Shown here: piece by piece, positions 54,299 through 63,824 of the stretch
Numbering within the stretch: position 1 is the first letter of the stretch
Layout of the letters: each line of letters begins with the position of its first letter
Origin: Desulfosediminicola ganghwensis
Lineage (GTDB): Bacteria > Desulfobacterota > Desulfobulbia > Desulfobulbales > Desulfocapsaceae
Direction: 5' to 3'
Assembly: GCF_005116675.2 (NCBI RefSeq)
Contig: NZ_CP050699.1
Coordinates: 2,689,001-2,753,000 of the forward strand
Length of the DNA: 64,000 nucleotides
The notes under the pieces: generated by a model
The model's database searches: none
Seen by the model: the letters and a program-made list of their open reading frames with translations, nothing else
What the model was told of the DNA's origin: nothing
Translations under genes and position numbers: made by a program

Positions 54299-55000
54299 AT
54301 GCAGTTTTTTCCTATAAATCTTGATATAACAGGACGACTCTGCGTGGTCATCGGGGGCGGGCAGGTTGCACTCCGCAAGGTGAAGGCGTTGGTGGGTTGT
54401 AATGCAAAAGTGAAAGTTATCAGCCCTGTGGTGCTTGAAGCATTTACACCACTGGAGGCTGGCGGGGCGATAACTGTAGATCGACGGGGGTATGAGCCCG
54501 GTGACTTGCAGGATGCCTTTCTGGTTTTTGCGGCTACAGATAGCGGGCAGGTGCAGGAGGATGTAGCAAAAGAGGCTTACGAGCGAAAAATACTGTTTAA
54601 CAGTGCTGATGACCCTGCACGTTGTGATTTTCAGATCCCGGCGAAGGTACGTCACGGTGATCTGTTGCTGACAATATCCACAGGGGGCGCCAGCCCGGCT
54701 TTGTCAAAATGTATTCGTGAACAGCTTGAACAACAGTTTGGGCCCGAGTATGGTGGAATCGTCGAGTTGTTTGCGAGGGTTCGGGCAATTGTGGTGACTG
54801 ACGCCAACAATTCAGAGGAAAACAGGAAGATTTTTCACCTAATGCTGAGAGCAGGTATTGTGCAATACGCCGAGGCAGGTGAATGGCAAAAGGTTCGGAC
54901 TATTCTGCAGGAATCGCTTCCGGCCCAAGCTGATATAGATTCGATCATGGAAGGAATTTCCAATCTGAATGATGGCCTCTTCTGGCCGCACGGAAGGTAG
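54299..55000 (+). CDS. Precorrin-2 dehydrogenase / sirohydrochlorin ferrochelatase
   Basis: This 233-residue protein matches the N-terminal (Met8p-like) part of CysG and performs the last steps from precorrin-2 to siroheme. ATG 54299 has AAGGAG upstream; the frame from 54197 adds 34 residues unlike the family. NLDITGRLCVVIGGGQVALRK is the NAD-binding start, and DDPARCDFQIPAKVRHGDLLLTISTGGASPAL is the dimer and active-site region. Siroheme is the cofactor of dissimilatory sulfite reductase. It is the first of a tetrapyrrole/cytochrome set. Confidence 0.92.
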   Translation: MQFFPINLDITGRLCVVIGGGQVALRKVKALVGCNAKVKVISPVVLEAFTPLEAGGAITVDRRGYEPGDLQDAFLVFAATDSGQVQEDVAKEAYERKILFNSADDPARCDFQIPAKVRHGDLLLTISTGGASPALSKCIREQLEQQFGPEYGGIVELFARVRAIVVTDANNSEENRKIFHLMLRAGIVQYAEAGEWQKVRTILQESLPAQADIDSIMEGISNLNDGLFWPHGR

Positions 55001-55063
55001 GGGAGAGTTGTAATGAAGTGGGGTAGCTGTTCGGAATGTTCCGCATGAGAATCCAGGTGTGAA

Positions 55064-55876
55064 ATGAAAGAATTGAGCTTTGTATTTTTTCAGGCAGTAC
55101 TGGGGACAACATTTCTGGCCTGTGTATTATACCTGGTCTTTTTTGTAAGCCAGAATGGCAAGGTGCGTAAAGTCGCCAGGATGATTCTTATCCTGTCGGG
55201 AGTGTTACAGACTCTATATATCGGCTCGAGGCTTTTACTCGCCGGTTACACACCCATAACCAGTGCCCATGAAGCGGTGATGTTTTTTGCCTGGGCGACC
55301 ACTCTGGCGTATCTATCCTTTCGTTGGCGATACACAGTCAAAAATTTTGGGACCTTCGTTTCCTGGCTGATCATGTTCCTGCTGATTGCGGCAGCGATGG
55401 CATCCCGTGAAATCCTGCCCTTAAAACCGGTATTGCAGAGCTGGTATTTGCCGATTCACGCGAGTTTATCCCTCTTTGCCTATGCCTTCTTCTCGCTCGC
55501 TTTTTGCGGTGCGCTCATGTACCTGCTGCAGGAAAGGGAACTCAAGAGAAAAACCTTTGGTTATTTCTTTGCAAGGTTACCGTCGCTCGACGCACTTGAT
55601 CAGTTGAACAGCCATTGTGTTGCCGCGGGTTTCGTCTTTATGACGCTGGGAATCGTAACGGGTTCGCTCTGGACGAAACAGGCCTCGGGCACATATTGGC
55701 AGTGGCACCCCAAAGAGATCTGGTCCATGGTGACCTGGATTTTATATCTGGTAATGATTCACCAGCGTTTTACCGCAGGATGGCGTGGCAAGAGAACCGC
55801 GATTATGGCAGTAGCTGGTTTTGCGACATTGTTGTTCACCCTCCTGGGTGTAATGTATCCGCTTGGAGGCGCGTAG
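55064..55876 (+). CDS. Cytochrome c assembly protein, CcsA/HemX-like
   Basis: This 270-residue inner membrane protein has about eight helices. The tryptophan-rich family motif is WQWHPKEIWSMVTWILY (about residues 209-225), and conserved histidines appear in HAEAVMFF-like AHEAVMFFAW and PIHASLSLFAY. CcsA delivers haem to apocytochromes c (system II). The position directly before hemA is that of hemX in many bacteria, where it has been linked to HemA control. It overlaps the sequence upstream of hemA by a few bases. Confidence 0.88.
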   Translation: MKELSFVFFQAVLGTTFLACVLYLVFFVSQNGKVRKVARMILILSGVLQTLYIGSRLLLAGYTPITSAHEAVMFFAWATTLAYLSFRWRYTVKNFGTFVSWLIMFLLIAAAMASREILPLKPVLQSWYLPIHASLSLFAYAFFSLAFCGALMYLLQERELKRKTFGYFFARLPSLDALDQLNSHCVAAGFVFMTLGIVTGSLWTKQASGTYWQWHPKEIWSMVTWILYLVMIHQRFTAGWRGKRTAIMAVAGFATLLFTLLGVMYPLGGA

Positions 55877-55880
55877 ACGG

Positions 55881-57167
55881 ATGCCGAAAGAAAGTTTTAT
55901 CCTGGTTGGTGTGAATCACAAAAACACACCGGTGGAAATTCGCGAGAAAATTGCTCTTTCCAGTGGCTATGAGGAACCGCTCAGACAACTGGTGCAGATA
56001 CCAGGCTGTAAAGAGTGTTATCTGCTCTCTACCTGCAACAGGGTTGAAGTCCTGGTGGTGGGTATTGCCGGTGAAGAGCTGGAAGAGCAGCTCATTACGT
56101 TCCTGTTTGGCAACGAATCGCCCGCCAGTGCCTGGAGAGACTACGTTTATGTGTACAACGGCAATGAGGCGGTGAAGCACCTTTTTACGGTTGCGGCCAG
56201 CCTTGACTCATTGGTTGTCGGCGAGGCGCAGATTCTCGGTCAGCTGAAGGAAGCCTATCGATACGCGACAGAGCTAGGTACAGCCGGTCCTCTTTTGAAC
56301 AGGCTGTTGCATAAGTCTTTTTCTGTCGCCAAGCGTATCAGGACAGAAACAGGGATAGGCTCTTCGGCTGTTTCAATAAGCTCTGCCGCGGTTGAACTTG
56401 CCAGAAAAATATTTGGTGACCTTCAGGATAAGCATGTCATGCTTGTTGGTGCCGGGGAGATGGCTGAACTGGCAGCTCAACACCTGGTTGGCCAGGGTGT
56501 TGTCTCTGTTACCGTGGTCAACCGGACTTTTTCCAGGGCGGTGGATCTTGCTCAGCGTTTCAACGGTCATGCCGTATCTTTTGACGAACTGCTCACCCAG
56601 CTTGAAAAGGTCGATATCATAATCAGCTCTACCGGTGCGCCGAATATGATACTGCATAAGGAGCAGCTGAAGCCTGTGATGCGTTCCAGGCGTAATAAAC
56701 CACTGTTTTTTATTGATATCGCAGTTCCCCGAGATCTTGATCCCAACTTGAATGACCTGGAGAATCTTTATCTGTATGATATTGACGATTTGAGCCAGGT
56801 CGTTGAGATGAATCGTTCAGAGCGTGATCGGGAAGCGTTGAAGGCGGGTCGCATTGTTGAAGAAGAGACGATGAAGTTTGGTCGCTGGCTTGATGGTATG
56901 GAGCTCACCCCGACTATTCAGGATCTGCGTAGAAAAGCTGATGATATTTGTAGTATTGAGCTTGAAAAGACACTTTCAAAAATCTCTTCACTCAGTGCGA
57001 AAGAACGCAAATCAGTCGAAAAGATGGCTGCAGCGATCTCCTCGAGAATACTCTATGACCCTCTTCAATACCTGAAATCAGGAAGTTGCGGAGAGCATGA
57101 TAAGACACAGGTGAAAATCGAGACCCTTCGAAATGTTTTTGGACTCGGTCGTAATGGTTCGGAATGA
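55881..57167 (+). CDS. hemA: Glutamyl-tRNA reductase
   Basis: This 428-residue enzyme makes glutamate-1-semialdehyde from Glu-tRNA, the first step to haem and siroheme. ATG 55881 (MPKESFILVGVNHKNTPVEIRE) has GGAGG upstream; an in-frame TTG 18 bases earlier is less likely. The catalytic Cys is in LSTCNRVE, and the second signature is EAQILGQLKEAY. The NADPH domain (VMLVGAGEMAELAA) and dimerisation tail are complete. It overlaps the following gene by four bases. Confidence 0.96.
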   Translation: MPKESFILVGVNHKNTPVEIREKIALSSGYEEPLRQLVQIPGCKECYLLSTCNRVEVLVVGIAGEELEEQLITFLFGNESPASAWRDYVYVYNGNEAVKHLFTVAASLDSLVVGEAQILGQLKEAYRYATELGTAGPLLNRLLHKSFSVAKRIRTETGIGSSAVSISSAAVELARKIFGDLQDKHVMLVGAGEMAELAAQHLVGQGVVSVTVVNRTFSRAVDLAQRFNGHAVSFDELLTQLEKVDIIISSTGAPNMILHKEQLKPVMRSRRNKPLFFIDIAVPRDLDPNLNDLENLYLYDIDDLSQVVEMNRSERDREALKAGRIVEEETMKFGRWLDGMELTPTIQDLRRKADDICSIELEKTLSKISSLSAKERKSVEKMAAAISSRILYDPLQYLKSGSCGEHDKTQVKIETLRNVFGLGRNGSE

Positions 57168-57664
57168 AAGAAGTAAACGATTTTCTGGAAGATGAGTGGT
57201 TTGTTGTGCGTCACTCCGGTGAAATGCCGGAAGTGGCATATCATTCAGCAATTTTTTTTCTCACCAGAGATGAAGAAGGTCCAAGGCTTGCCCTACAGGA
57301 AAATGAGCATATGTTTCTTAAAGAGGCAGCAGCCGAAAGGTACAGGGAAATAGTACTGAGAGACCTTCAGGCAGAAAACAGGGGAACCCCGGCATATCGT
57401 GGAATACAACGTTCAATCCACAATTATAGAAGATTCAAACAATTTTGTGCACGTGAAGAATTTGACATGGGGCGGTTTGCGGAGAAAGTTTCCTTGTCTT
57501 TGCAGTCGATTTTAAAGGTTGAGGCCCAGGAGAGGGCAGAAGGGCTGCAATCATCTGCGCTGAACTGTACCTTCGATGAATTAAGTGGGTTTGCCGACGA
57601 GCTGGGCCTCGATCAGGGGATACTTTCTGAGGAGTTAGCGAATCTATGCAGCGAAAGTAGCTGA
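57164..57664 (+). CDS. Unknown protein coupled to hemA
   Basis: The product has 166 residues; I do not recognise the family. It has no signal peptide or membrane segment. The N-terminal half has strands (EWFVVRHSGEMPEVAYHSAIFFLTRDEEGPRL), the rest is helical and charged (EAAAERYREIVLRDLQAENRG, YRRFKQFCAREEFDMGRF). The start overlaps hemA's stop (ATGA), so it is translationally coupled and may act with HemA or the haem pathway. The function is otherwise open. Confidence 0.75.
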   Translation: MKEVNDFLEDEWFVVRHSGEMPEVAYHSAIFFLTRDEEGPRLALQENEHMFLKEAAAERYREIVLRDLQAENRGTPAYRGIQRSIHNYRRFKQFCAREEFDMGRFAEKVSLSLQSILKVEAQERAEGLQSSALNCTFDELSGFADELGLDQGILSEELANLCSESS

Positions 57665-57724
57665 CCTTCTTGCTTCCCCCCTGATTGGTGGTATGCTGTA
57701 AGGCAAGTGATTGAGTCAAACCTG

Positions 57725-58027
57725 TTACTCAGCCGGGTATTTGAGAGCATTCTTTTTCAGTTTTTTACGGGCCGCGCTGATCGGATCAAGGCCATGAGCC
57801 GAGGCGAGAGTAGTGAGGTAGATCATTACATCTCCTATCTCTTCTTCAATATGGCGAAGGGTTTCACCGGAAACGTTTTCACTTTCTGACTGACTGGACC
57901 ACTGGTATATTTCCAGCAGTTCGGCTGTTTCAACGCTCAATGCCATGGCCAGATTTTTTGGAGAATGGTATTTCTGCCAGTCCCGCTGCTGAATAAACTC
58001 CTTGATTTCGGTCTGTAATTGTTTCAT
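57725..58027 (-). CDS. MazG-like nucleotide pyrophosphohydrolase
   Basis: This 100-residue all-helical enzyme of the MazG/dCTPase-like group removes non-canonical or excess nucleoside triphosphates. The metal sites are ETAELLEIYQW and EEIGDVMIYLTTLA (the ExxE and ExxD motifs), followed by KKLKKNALKYP at the end. Members are usually dimers or tetramers. It is convergent with the gene after hemA and stands alone. Confidence 0.88.
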   Translation of the reverse strand: MKQLQTEIKEFIQQRDWQKYHSPKNLAMALSVETAELLEIYQWSSQSESENVSGETLRHIEEEIGDVMIYLTTLASAHGLDPISAARKKLKKNALKYPAE

Positions 58028-58146
58028 GTATAGTGACTGTAGCCGTTAAATTGTGGAAATAACTTTATCTAAGAATCTAAGCGCTTACGGATTGTAGTCC
58101 GAATCGTAAGTACCTACCACGACACTCATAGCCTGATTACACTCAA

Positions 58147-60255
58147 ATGAAAATGTTTTTTCGAAGTGCGCTTATTACGATAACATTCCTGCTGTTCCTG
58201 CAACCAGGGTTGCATTCTATCCATGCTGGGGAAAATGGTCAGTCAGAGCCAGACCCAAAGCGGAATAAACTGATCGGCTATATGATCAGCAGGCAGTTAC
58301 CGGTAATGCATTTCAGTGACAAACAGATGGATGACCAGTTGTCTGAAGCCGCTTTCACACTATATATCAAACAATTGGACTACCAGAAGCGGTTTCTGCT
58401 GCAAAAGGATATCGATCAATTGACCGCTTTTTCCACCTATATCGACGATAATCTCAAGCGCGGAACTATTTCTCTGCCCGATGCGGGGTATGCAATTCTA
58501 AACGAGCGGATCGGCCAGGTTGAAAAGATGGTCGAGGAGATTATCGCAGCAAAAGTTGATCCCCATGCCAAAGGGACCATTGAAAGTGATCCGGAAAAGA
58601 TTGGTTACGCAACAAATATGGATGAGTTGCGGGCGAGATGGCATAAAATCGTTCAGGTACAGTTGAATAATCGTTATCTGGATCTGGAAGAAGATAACAA
58701 GAAGGCCAAGTCTCCTAAAACTGAGAAGGAACTTTGGGATGACACCTATGAGCGCGTAGCAAAGCGAAACCAGAATTTCTTCCACCGCCTGCATCAGGAA
58801 ACACTTCAGGATCATTACGACAGATATTTCAATGCGGTGACCCGGGCATTTGATCCGCACACTAACTATATTCCTCCGGCAGGCAAGGAGCAGTTTGATA
58901 TCAATATGCGTGGCTCCCTTGAGGGGATCGGCGCACTGCTGCGTGAGGACGATGGTCTTATCAAGGTGGTTCGCATTATTCCAGGCAGTGCTTCGGCCCG
59001 CCAGGGGCAGCTTGAGGTTGAGGATATCATCCTGCAGGTAGCGGAAGGTGCAGATGAACCGGTGGATGTAACGGATATGCGCTTGCGCGATGCAGTACGC
59101 CTCATCAGGGGGCCGAAAGGCACCGAGGTACGCCTTACTGTCCGCAAGCCCGATGGAGTAAAGGATATTGTCCCGATTACCCGGGATGTTGTGCAGATTG
59201 AAGAAACCTTTGTCAAAAGTGCCGTGATCGACGGATTAGATGACGACAAGATCGGCTATCTGCATATTCCAAGCTTCTATCGTGATTTCGAAAAGAATGG
59301 CAGCCAGGGAGGACGTAACTCCAGCGATGATACCCGCAGGGCGCTGGCTGAGCTGGTTGAACAGAACGTTGACGGTGTAATATTGGATCTGCGCAACAAT
59401 GGCGGCGGCGCTTTAGTTGATGCTGTAGAGATAGCAGGGTTTTTCGTTGACCACGGGCCAATGGTCATGGTGAAGAACTCCAACGGTGCCCAGAGGATTC
59501 TGGAAGATACCAGCTATGGAGTGGAATACGAAGGGCCACTGGTTGTTCTGGTCAATAAATTCTCCGCCTCAGCATCTGAGATTGTGGCAGCAGCACTGCA
59601 GGATTACGGCCGGGCCATAATCATGGGTGATCCCTACACCCACGGCAAGGGTACCGTTCAGACAATCATTGATCTCAACGACAATATCCCGCTTCTGCAC
59701 CTGCGAAAGTATGATGATCTCGGTGCGTTGAAAGTGATGATACAAAAATTTTACAGGGTGAATGGTGGTTCGACCCAATGGAAGGGAGTTGAGCCTGATA
59801 TCGTTCTACCCAGTTTGCTCAAACATATTGAGTCGGGGGAACGCTACCTCGAGTATGCACTGCCCTGGGATTCAATCGATCCGGTTGAGTATAAACCTGT
59901 AAGCGCTAAGCTCGACATTGATGAGCTGAGGGAGCGGAGTATGGCGCGCGTTGCTGCTGATAAGGGGTTTCAGACCATTCGGGAGGAAGCCAGAAATGCA
60001 GAAGAGCGGGCCGAAGACACTCTGGTTTCAACCGATCTCGATGATATTCGCGCCAAACTTGCTGAGGCAAAACAGGCCAGGGATAAAATAGGCAAGTATT
60101 ACAAGAAGTTTAGTGAGGATGAGGATGTCGACGACGATTTCACCGCCGATAACTCCACCGAAGCAGAGAGAGAGAAGGAGTGGTTAGAAGAAGTGATGCA
60201 AGATCCCTACATCATGGAAGGAGCCAATGTGATCTCTGATATTAGAGGTCTCTAA
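58147..60255 (+). CDS. prc: Carboxy-terminal processing (tail-specific) protease, S41 family
   Basis: This 702-residue periplasmic protease has a signal peptide at residues 1-28 (ITITFLLFLQPGLHSIHA). The N-terminal Tsp domain (about 40-235) precedes a PDZ domain (GIGALLREDDGLIKVVRIIPG, about 260-345) and the S41 core. The catalytic Ser lies in NKFSASASEIV and the Lys in HGKGTVQT. A charged C-terminal part (about 595-702) follows, as in Prc. Prc trims penicillin-binding proteins and degrades tagged proteins. The start ATG 58147 has no strong ribosome-binding site. A hairpin lies downstream. Confidence 0.94.
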   Translation: MKMFFRSALITITFLLFLQPGLHSIHAGENGQSEPDPKRNKLIGYMISRQLPVMHFSDKQMDDQLSEAAFTLYIKQLDYQKRFLLQKDIDQLTAFSTYIDDNLKRGTISLPDAGYAILNERIGQVEKMVEEIIAAKVDPHAKGTIESDPEKIGYATNMDELRARWHKIVQVQLNNRYLDLEEDNKKAKSPKTEKELWDDTYERVAKRNQNFFHRLHQETLQDHYDRYFNAVTRAFDPHTNYIPPAGKEQFDINMRGSLEGIGALLREDDGLIKVVRIIPGSASARQGQLEVEDIILQVAEGADEPVDVTDMRLRDAVRLIRGPKGTEVRLTVRKPDGVKDIVPITRDVVQIEETFVKSAVIDGLDDDKIGYLHIPSFYRDFEKNGSQGGRNSSDDTRRALAELVEQNVDGVILDLRNNGGGALVDAVEIAGFFVDHGPMVMVKNSNGAQRILEDTSYGVEYEGPLVVLVNKFSASASEIVAAALQDYGRAIIMGDPYTHGKGTVQTIIDLNDNIPLLHLRKYDDLGALKVMIQKFYRVNGGSTQWKGVEPDIVLPSLLKHIESGERYLEYALPWDSIDPVEYKPVSAKLDIDELRERSMARVAADKGFQTIREEARNAEERAEDTLVSTDLDDIRAKLAEAKQARDKIGKYYKKFSEDEDVDDDFTADNSTEAEREKEWLEEVMQDPYIMEGANVISDIRGL

Positions 60256-60331
60256 CAATCTCTTCCAACCTATCAATAGAATCGTTTTAATCCTTAAGTT
60301 TAATTAATTCATTAAATAACATGCAGTTTTT

Positions 60332-60372
60332 CCACTCTTTTTCAATACCAATTTAATCTTGAAAAAGAGTGG
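60332..60372. promoter_or_regulatory. 14-bp inverted repeat upstream of the dsr region
   Basis: CCACTCTTTTTCAA (60332-60345) and TTGAAAAAGAGTGG (60359-60372) are perfect inverse copies around 13 bases. No T tract follows on the plus strand. It lies 77 bases after prc and 107 before the RsbRD_N gene, so it may be a 3'-end structure of prc or an operator of the dsr message. Confidence 0.5.
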
Positions 60373-60479
60373 GAAAAGTGATAATAGTGGGCTTTTGTGA
60401 ATGGTCATTCAGTTGGATAATTGCGTCCGCTCAAGGGTGGCCGTCCGCTAGAGCGTAAATTACCAGAGGTACTGAGTGA

Positions 60480-61013
60480 ATGGATCTCGCAGAAGTAATC
60501 CGGAATAACCGGGACAAAATTGTAGCCCAGTGGGTTGACTACACCCTCTCCACATACCCTTCTTCAGATTTTTTCAAAAAGGAGAAGGATAAGTTTTCTA
60601 ACCCCACCGGTGTATCTATTCGGGACGGACTTGAACAGTTGTTTGATATGTTGGCAGCTGGGAACGACCCTGAAGACTTCAGGGGGCCTGTTGAGCAAAT
60701 CGTCAGGATCAGGGCGGTTCAGAATTTCTCCCCAGCGGAGGCAGTTGCTCCTCTAAATGCTGTGAAACATATCACCAGAAACATGCTTGAAAGAGAAAAG
60801 GAGTGCTCTTCTCTCTTTAAAGATCTTTATGATTTTGAGTTTGCGGTAGATTTGGCTGTGTTGGCTGCATTCGACATTTATATGGAATACCGGGAAAAGC
60901 TCTACTCCATCAGGGTGCGAGAGATTAAGTCCGGCTCCAGTATATTGACTGACAGCAAATGCCCCTCCAAATTGTCGCTTGAAAATACACAGGATTTTAT
61001 AAAGAAGGTATAA
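60480..61013 (+). CDS. RsbRD N-terminal domain protein
   Basis: This 177-residue cytoplasmic helical protein matches the RsbRD_N domain, normally the sensory N-terminus of RsbR/RsbRD-type stressosome proteins. It opens with MDLAEVIRNNRDKIVAQWVD and continues with DPEDFRGPVEQIVRIRAVQNFSPAEAVAPL. The STAS domain that usually follows is absent; the protein ends after a short tail. Its position 85 bases before dsrM, same strand, suggests a role with the DsrMKJOP complex or its control. The biochemical role is unknown. Confidence 0.85.
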   Translation: MDLAEVIRNNRDKIVAQWVDYTLSTYPSSDFFKKEKDKFSNPTGVSIRDGLEQLFDMLAAGNDPEDFRGPVEQIVRIRAVQNFSPAEAVAPLNAVKHITRNMLEREKECSSLFKDLYDFEFAVDLAVLAAFDIYMEYREKLYSIRVREIKSGSSILTDSKCPSKLSLENTQDFIKKV

Positions 61014-61098
61014 AGCTAATCAACTGGTCTCTGTGCTGAAGGTGTGTCGGTCTTCACTGCGGTTTCCAAAAACAAGTTCTATTGAAGCGAGGTAAGAA

Positions 61099-62121
61099 AT
61101 GAAGTACGCCTTATCATTTCTGGCAGTCGTTGTTTTAGCAGCGGTTGCCTGGCTAGGGTCGCAGGTACCTGGAATGTCGTACATCTTTGGTGTCGCCTTC
61201 CCGTATCTGGCCATTTTGGTCTTCCTTGGCGGGTTTGTCTATCGGATCGTGCAGTGGGCCAAGACCCCTGTGCCATTTTCGATTCAGACCACCTGCGGAC
61301 AGGGAAAATCGCTTGATTTTATCAAGCACAACAAGCTTGAGGCTCCGCATACCAACGCCCAGGTTATTGCCCGGATGGCACTGGAGATTTTCACATTCAG
61401 GTCACTCTTCAGAAATACCCATGCGCAGGTGCATGATGGACCGAAAATCACCTATGAGTCTTCGAAATGGCTTTGGCTGTTCGCCCTGATTTTCCATTAC
61501 TCTTTCCTGCTGATCATAATCAGGCACATGAGGTTTTTCCTCGACCCTTTCCCTGGCCTGCTTGCTCTGATTGAGGCGCTTGATGGATTCTTCTCTATCG
61601 GCAACCCGACCTGGTACCTTACCAGTGCTGGTATCGTTGTCGGTGTACTCTTCCTTTTTGCGAGAAGAATTGCCAGTACCAAGGTTCGTTACATTTCGCT
61701 GATCAACGATTATTTTCCGCTGTTCCTTATTCTCGGTATTGCTACCACCGGTATTCTGATGCGTCACTTTCTGCGTACCGATGTTGATATTACCGCGATC
61801 AAGACACTTGGTGTAGGTCTGGTAACTCTTCAGCCTACCATTCAGGTTAGCCTGAGCCCGCTCTTTTATACTCACCTGTTCCTTGTGTGTGTTCTGCTGG
61901 CTTACTTTCCGTTCAGCAAGCTGATGCACATGGGTGGTGTTTTCATGAGCCCGACCAGGAACATGAAGAATGACACCCGTGAGAATCGCCACGTCAACCC
62001 ATGGAACCCACGTATCCTTCCGCATTCTTATGCAGGGTATGAGGACGAGTTCCGTGAGTACATGGTTGAAGCCGGTCTTCCTGTTGAGAAAGAGTTGCCT
62101 CCTCAGAAGGATGAGGAATAA
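61099..62121 (+). CDS. dsrM: Sulfite reduction-associated complex DsrMKJOP, subunit DsrM
   Basis: This 340-residue inner membrane cytochrome b is of the NarI type. Five to six helices are visible, and possible haem-ligand histidines appear in FHYSFLLIIIRHMRFF, LMRHFLR and FYTHLFLVCVLL. It exchanges electrons with the menaquinone pool and passes them to DsrK on the cytoplasmic side. GAGGT precedes the start. It is followed by dsrK after 37 bases. The DPFPGLLALIEALDG region is characteristic of DsrM. Confidence 0.93.
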   Translation: MKYALSFLAVVVLAAVAWLGSQVPGMSYIFGVAFPYLAILVFLGGFVYRIVQWAKTPVPFSIQTTCGQGKSLDFIKHNKLEAPHTNAQVIARMALEIFTFRSLFRNTHAQVHDGPKITYESSKWLWLFALIFHYSFLLIIIRHMRFFLDPFPGLLALIEALDGFFSIGNPTWYLTSAGIVVGVLFLFARRIASTKVRYISLINDYFPLFLILGIATTGILMRHFLRTDVDITAIKTLGVGLVTLQPTIQVSLSPLFYTHLFLVCVLLAYFPFSKLMHMGGVFMSPTRNMKNDTRENRHVNPWNPRILPHSYAGYEDEFREYMVEAGLPVEKELPPQKDEE

Positions 62122-62158
62122 CAGATCTCCCAAACTTGCTTATAAGGAATAAATAGCG

Positions 62159-63793
62159 ATGTCAGTTCCAAAATTAGAACAATTATCAAAAAGCGTGGTG
62201 AAGGGGCCATCCTTGGCAACTGGAGCGGTGCCGACCAAGGACTGGATGGAAATCCCGGTCGAGTTTAAGCCTGGAAATTACGCCTACCCCGCCAAAAAGG
62301 AAAAAGTTGAGTACCTCAACAGCCAGAAAGGTCTCCATTTCCCGAATGCCCGTGAGTGGTCTCCTGAGGATGACGACTGGAAGCTGCCGGAAGACTGGAA
62401 GGATATTATCCTCCAGGGCCTGAAAGAGCGACTGGACAAGTTCCGTTCCCTGAAGATCTTCATGGATTGTTGTGTACGTTGTGGTGCATGTGCCGACAAA
62501 TGTCACTTCTTCCTCGGAACCGGTGACCCTAAAAACATGCCGGTACTTCGTGCAGAGCTGCTCCGCTCCGTCTACCGTAACGATTTCACCCTCGGTGGTA
62601 AGATCCTCGGTAAGATGGTTGGTGGTCGAGAGATGACCGTAGGCGTCCTGAAAGAGTGGTTCATGTACTCGTATCAGTGTACTGAGTGTCGTCGCTGTTC
62701 CGTATTCTGCCCGTACGGCATTGATACCGCAGAGATCACCATGATGCTCCGCGAGCTTCTGCACCTGGTAGGTGTCGGTATCAACTGGATTCTGGAGCCA
62801 GCCTCCAACTCCAACCGTACCGGTAACCATATGGGTCTGCAGCCGCATACCTTCAAGGACAACGTTGACTTCCTCGTAGATGACGTTGAGAACCTGACCG
62901 GCGTACGTCCGAACGTTACCTTCAACCGTAAAGGTGCAGAGGTTCTGTTCATTACTCCTTCCGCCGACGTATTTGCCGAGCCTGGTCTCTATACCGCCAT
63001 GGGTTACATGATCCTCTTTGAAGCGATTGGCCTGGATTACACCTGGTCAACCTACGCTTCCGAGGGTGGTAACTTTGGTCTCTTTACCAATAACGAGACC
63101 ATGAAGAAGCTCAACGCCAAGATGTATGCAGAGGCAGAGCGCCTCGGCGTCAAGTACATTATCGGTGGTGAGTGTGGTCATATGTGGCGTGTACTCCATC
63201 AGTATATGGACACCATGAACGGTCCGGCCGACTTCCTGGAAACCCCTGTATCTGCTATTACAGGTACCAAATTCCAGAACGCAGCCTCAACCAAGATGGT
63301 ACATATCACTGAGTTTACCGCCGACCTTATCAAGCATGGTAAGCTGAAGTTCGATAAGAGCCGCAACAGCCATGTCAAGGCGACTTTCCATGACTCCTGT
63401 AACACTTCTCGTGCAATGGGTCTTTTGGATGAGCCTCGCTACGTTCTTGATCATGTTGTCGACTGGGTAGAAATGCCGGAAGGAACCATTCGCGAGCAGA
63501 CTTTCTGCTGTGGCTCCGGTACAGGTTTGAACACCGACGAGATCATGGAACTGAGGATGCGCTCAGGTTTTCCACGTGCTAACGCGGTTCAGTATGTACG
63601 CGACAAGTTCGACGTCAACATGCTCTCCTGTGTATGCGCAATCGACCGTGCAACCCTGACTTCCCTGAATAACTACTGGACCCCTGAAGTAGGTGTCTGT
63701 GGTGTTTCCGAGCTTGTCGGTAACGCGATTGTTCAGGAGAACGAAGGCGAGAACCGCGCTAACCTCGATGAAGGTCTTCGCACGCTTGTGTGA
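62159..63793 (+). CDS. dsrK: DsrMKJOP complex subunit DsrK, HdrD-like iron-sulfur protein
   Basis: This 544-residue cytoplasmic subunit has two 4Fe-4S binding regions, Cys104/105-Cys108-Cys111-Cys115 (CCVRCGACADKC) and Cys174-Cys177-Cys180-Cys184 (CTECRRCSVFC). Two CCG-type domains follow, with CCGSGTGLN near residue 450 carrying the HdrD-like catalytic cluster ligands. It is thought to reduce the DsrC trisulfide or a similar thiol partner in sulfite reduction. Codon use is strongly biased (CGT, GGT, CTC), as expected for a highly expressed gene. Confidence 0.95.
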   Translation: MSVPKLEQLSKSVVKGPSLATGAVPTKDWMEIPVEFKPGNYAYPAKKEKVEYLNSQKGLHFPNAREWSPEDDDWKLPEDWKDIILQGLKERLDKFRSLKIFMDCCVRCGACADKCHFFLGTGDPKNMPVLRAELLRSVYRNDFTLGGKILGKMVGGREMTVGVLKEWFMYSYQCTECRRCSVFCPYGIDTAEITMMLRELLHLVGVGINWILEPASNSNRTGNHMGLQPHTFKDNVDFLVDDVENLTGVRPNVTFNRKGAEVLFITPSADVFAEPGLYTAMGYMILFEAIGLDYTWSTYASEGGNFGLFTNNETMKKLNAKMYAEAERLGVKYIIGGECGHMWRVLHQYMDTMNGPADFLETPVSAITGTKFQNAASTKMVHITEFTADLIKHGKLKFDKSRNSHVKATFHDSCNTSRAMGLLDEPRYVLDHVVDWVEMPEGTIREQTFCCGSGTGLNTDEIMELRMRSGFPRANAVQYVRDKFDVNMLSCVCAIDRATLTSLNNYWTPEVGVCGVSELVGNAIVQENEGENRANLDEGLRTLV

Positions 63794-63824
63794 TAAATCC
63801 TGACCAGAACATAGGAGTATGACC

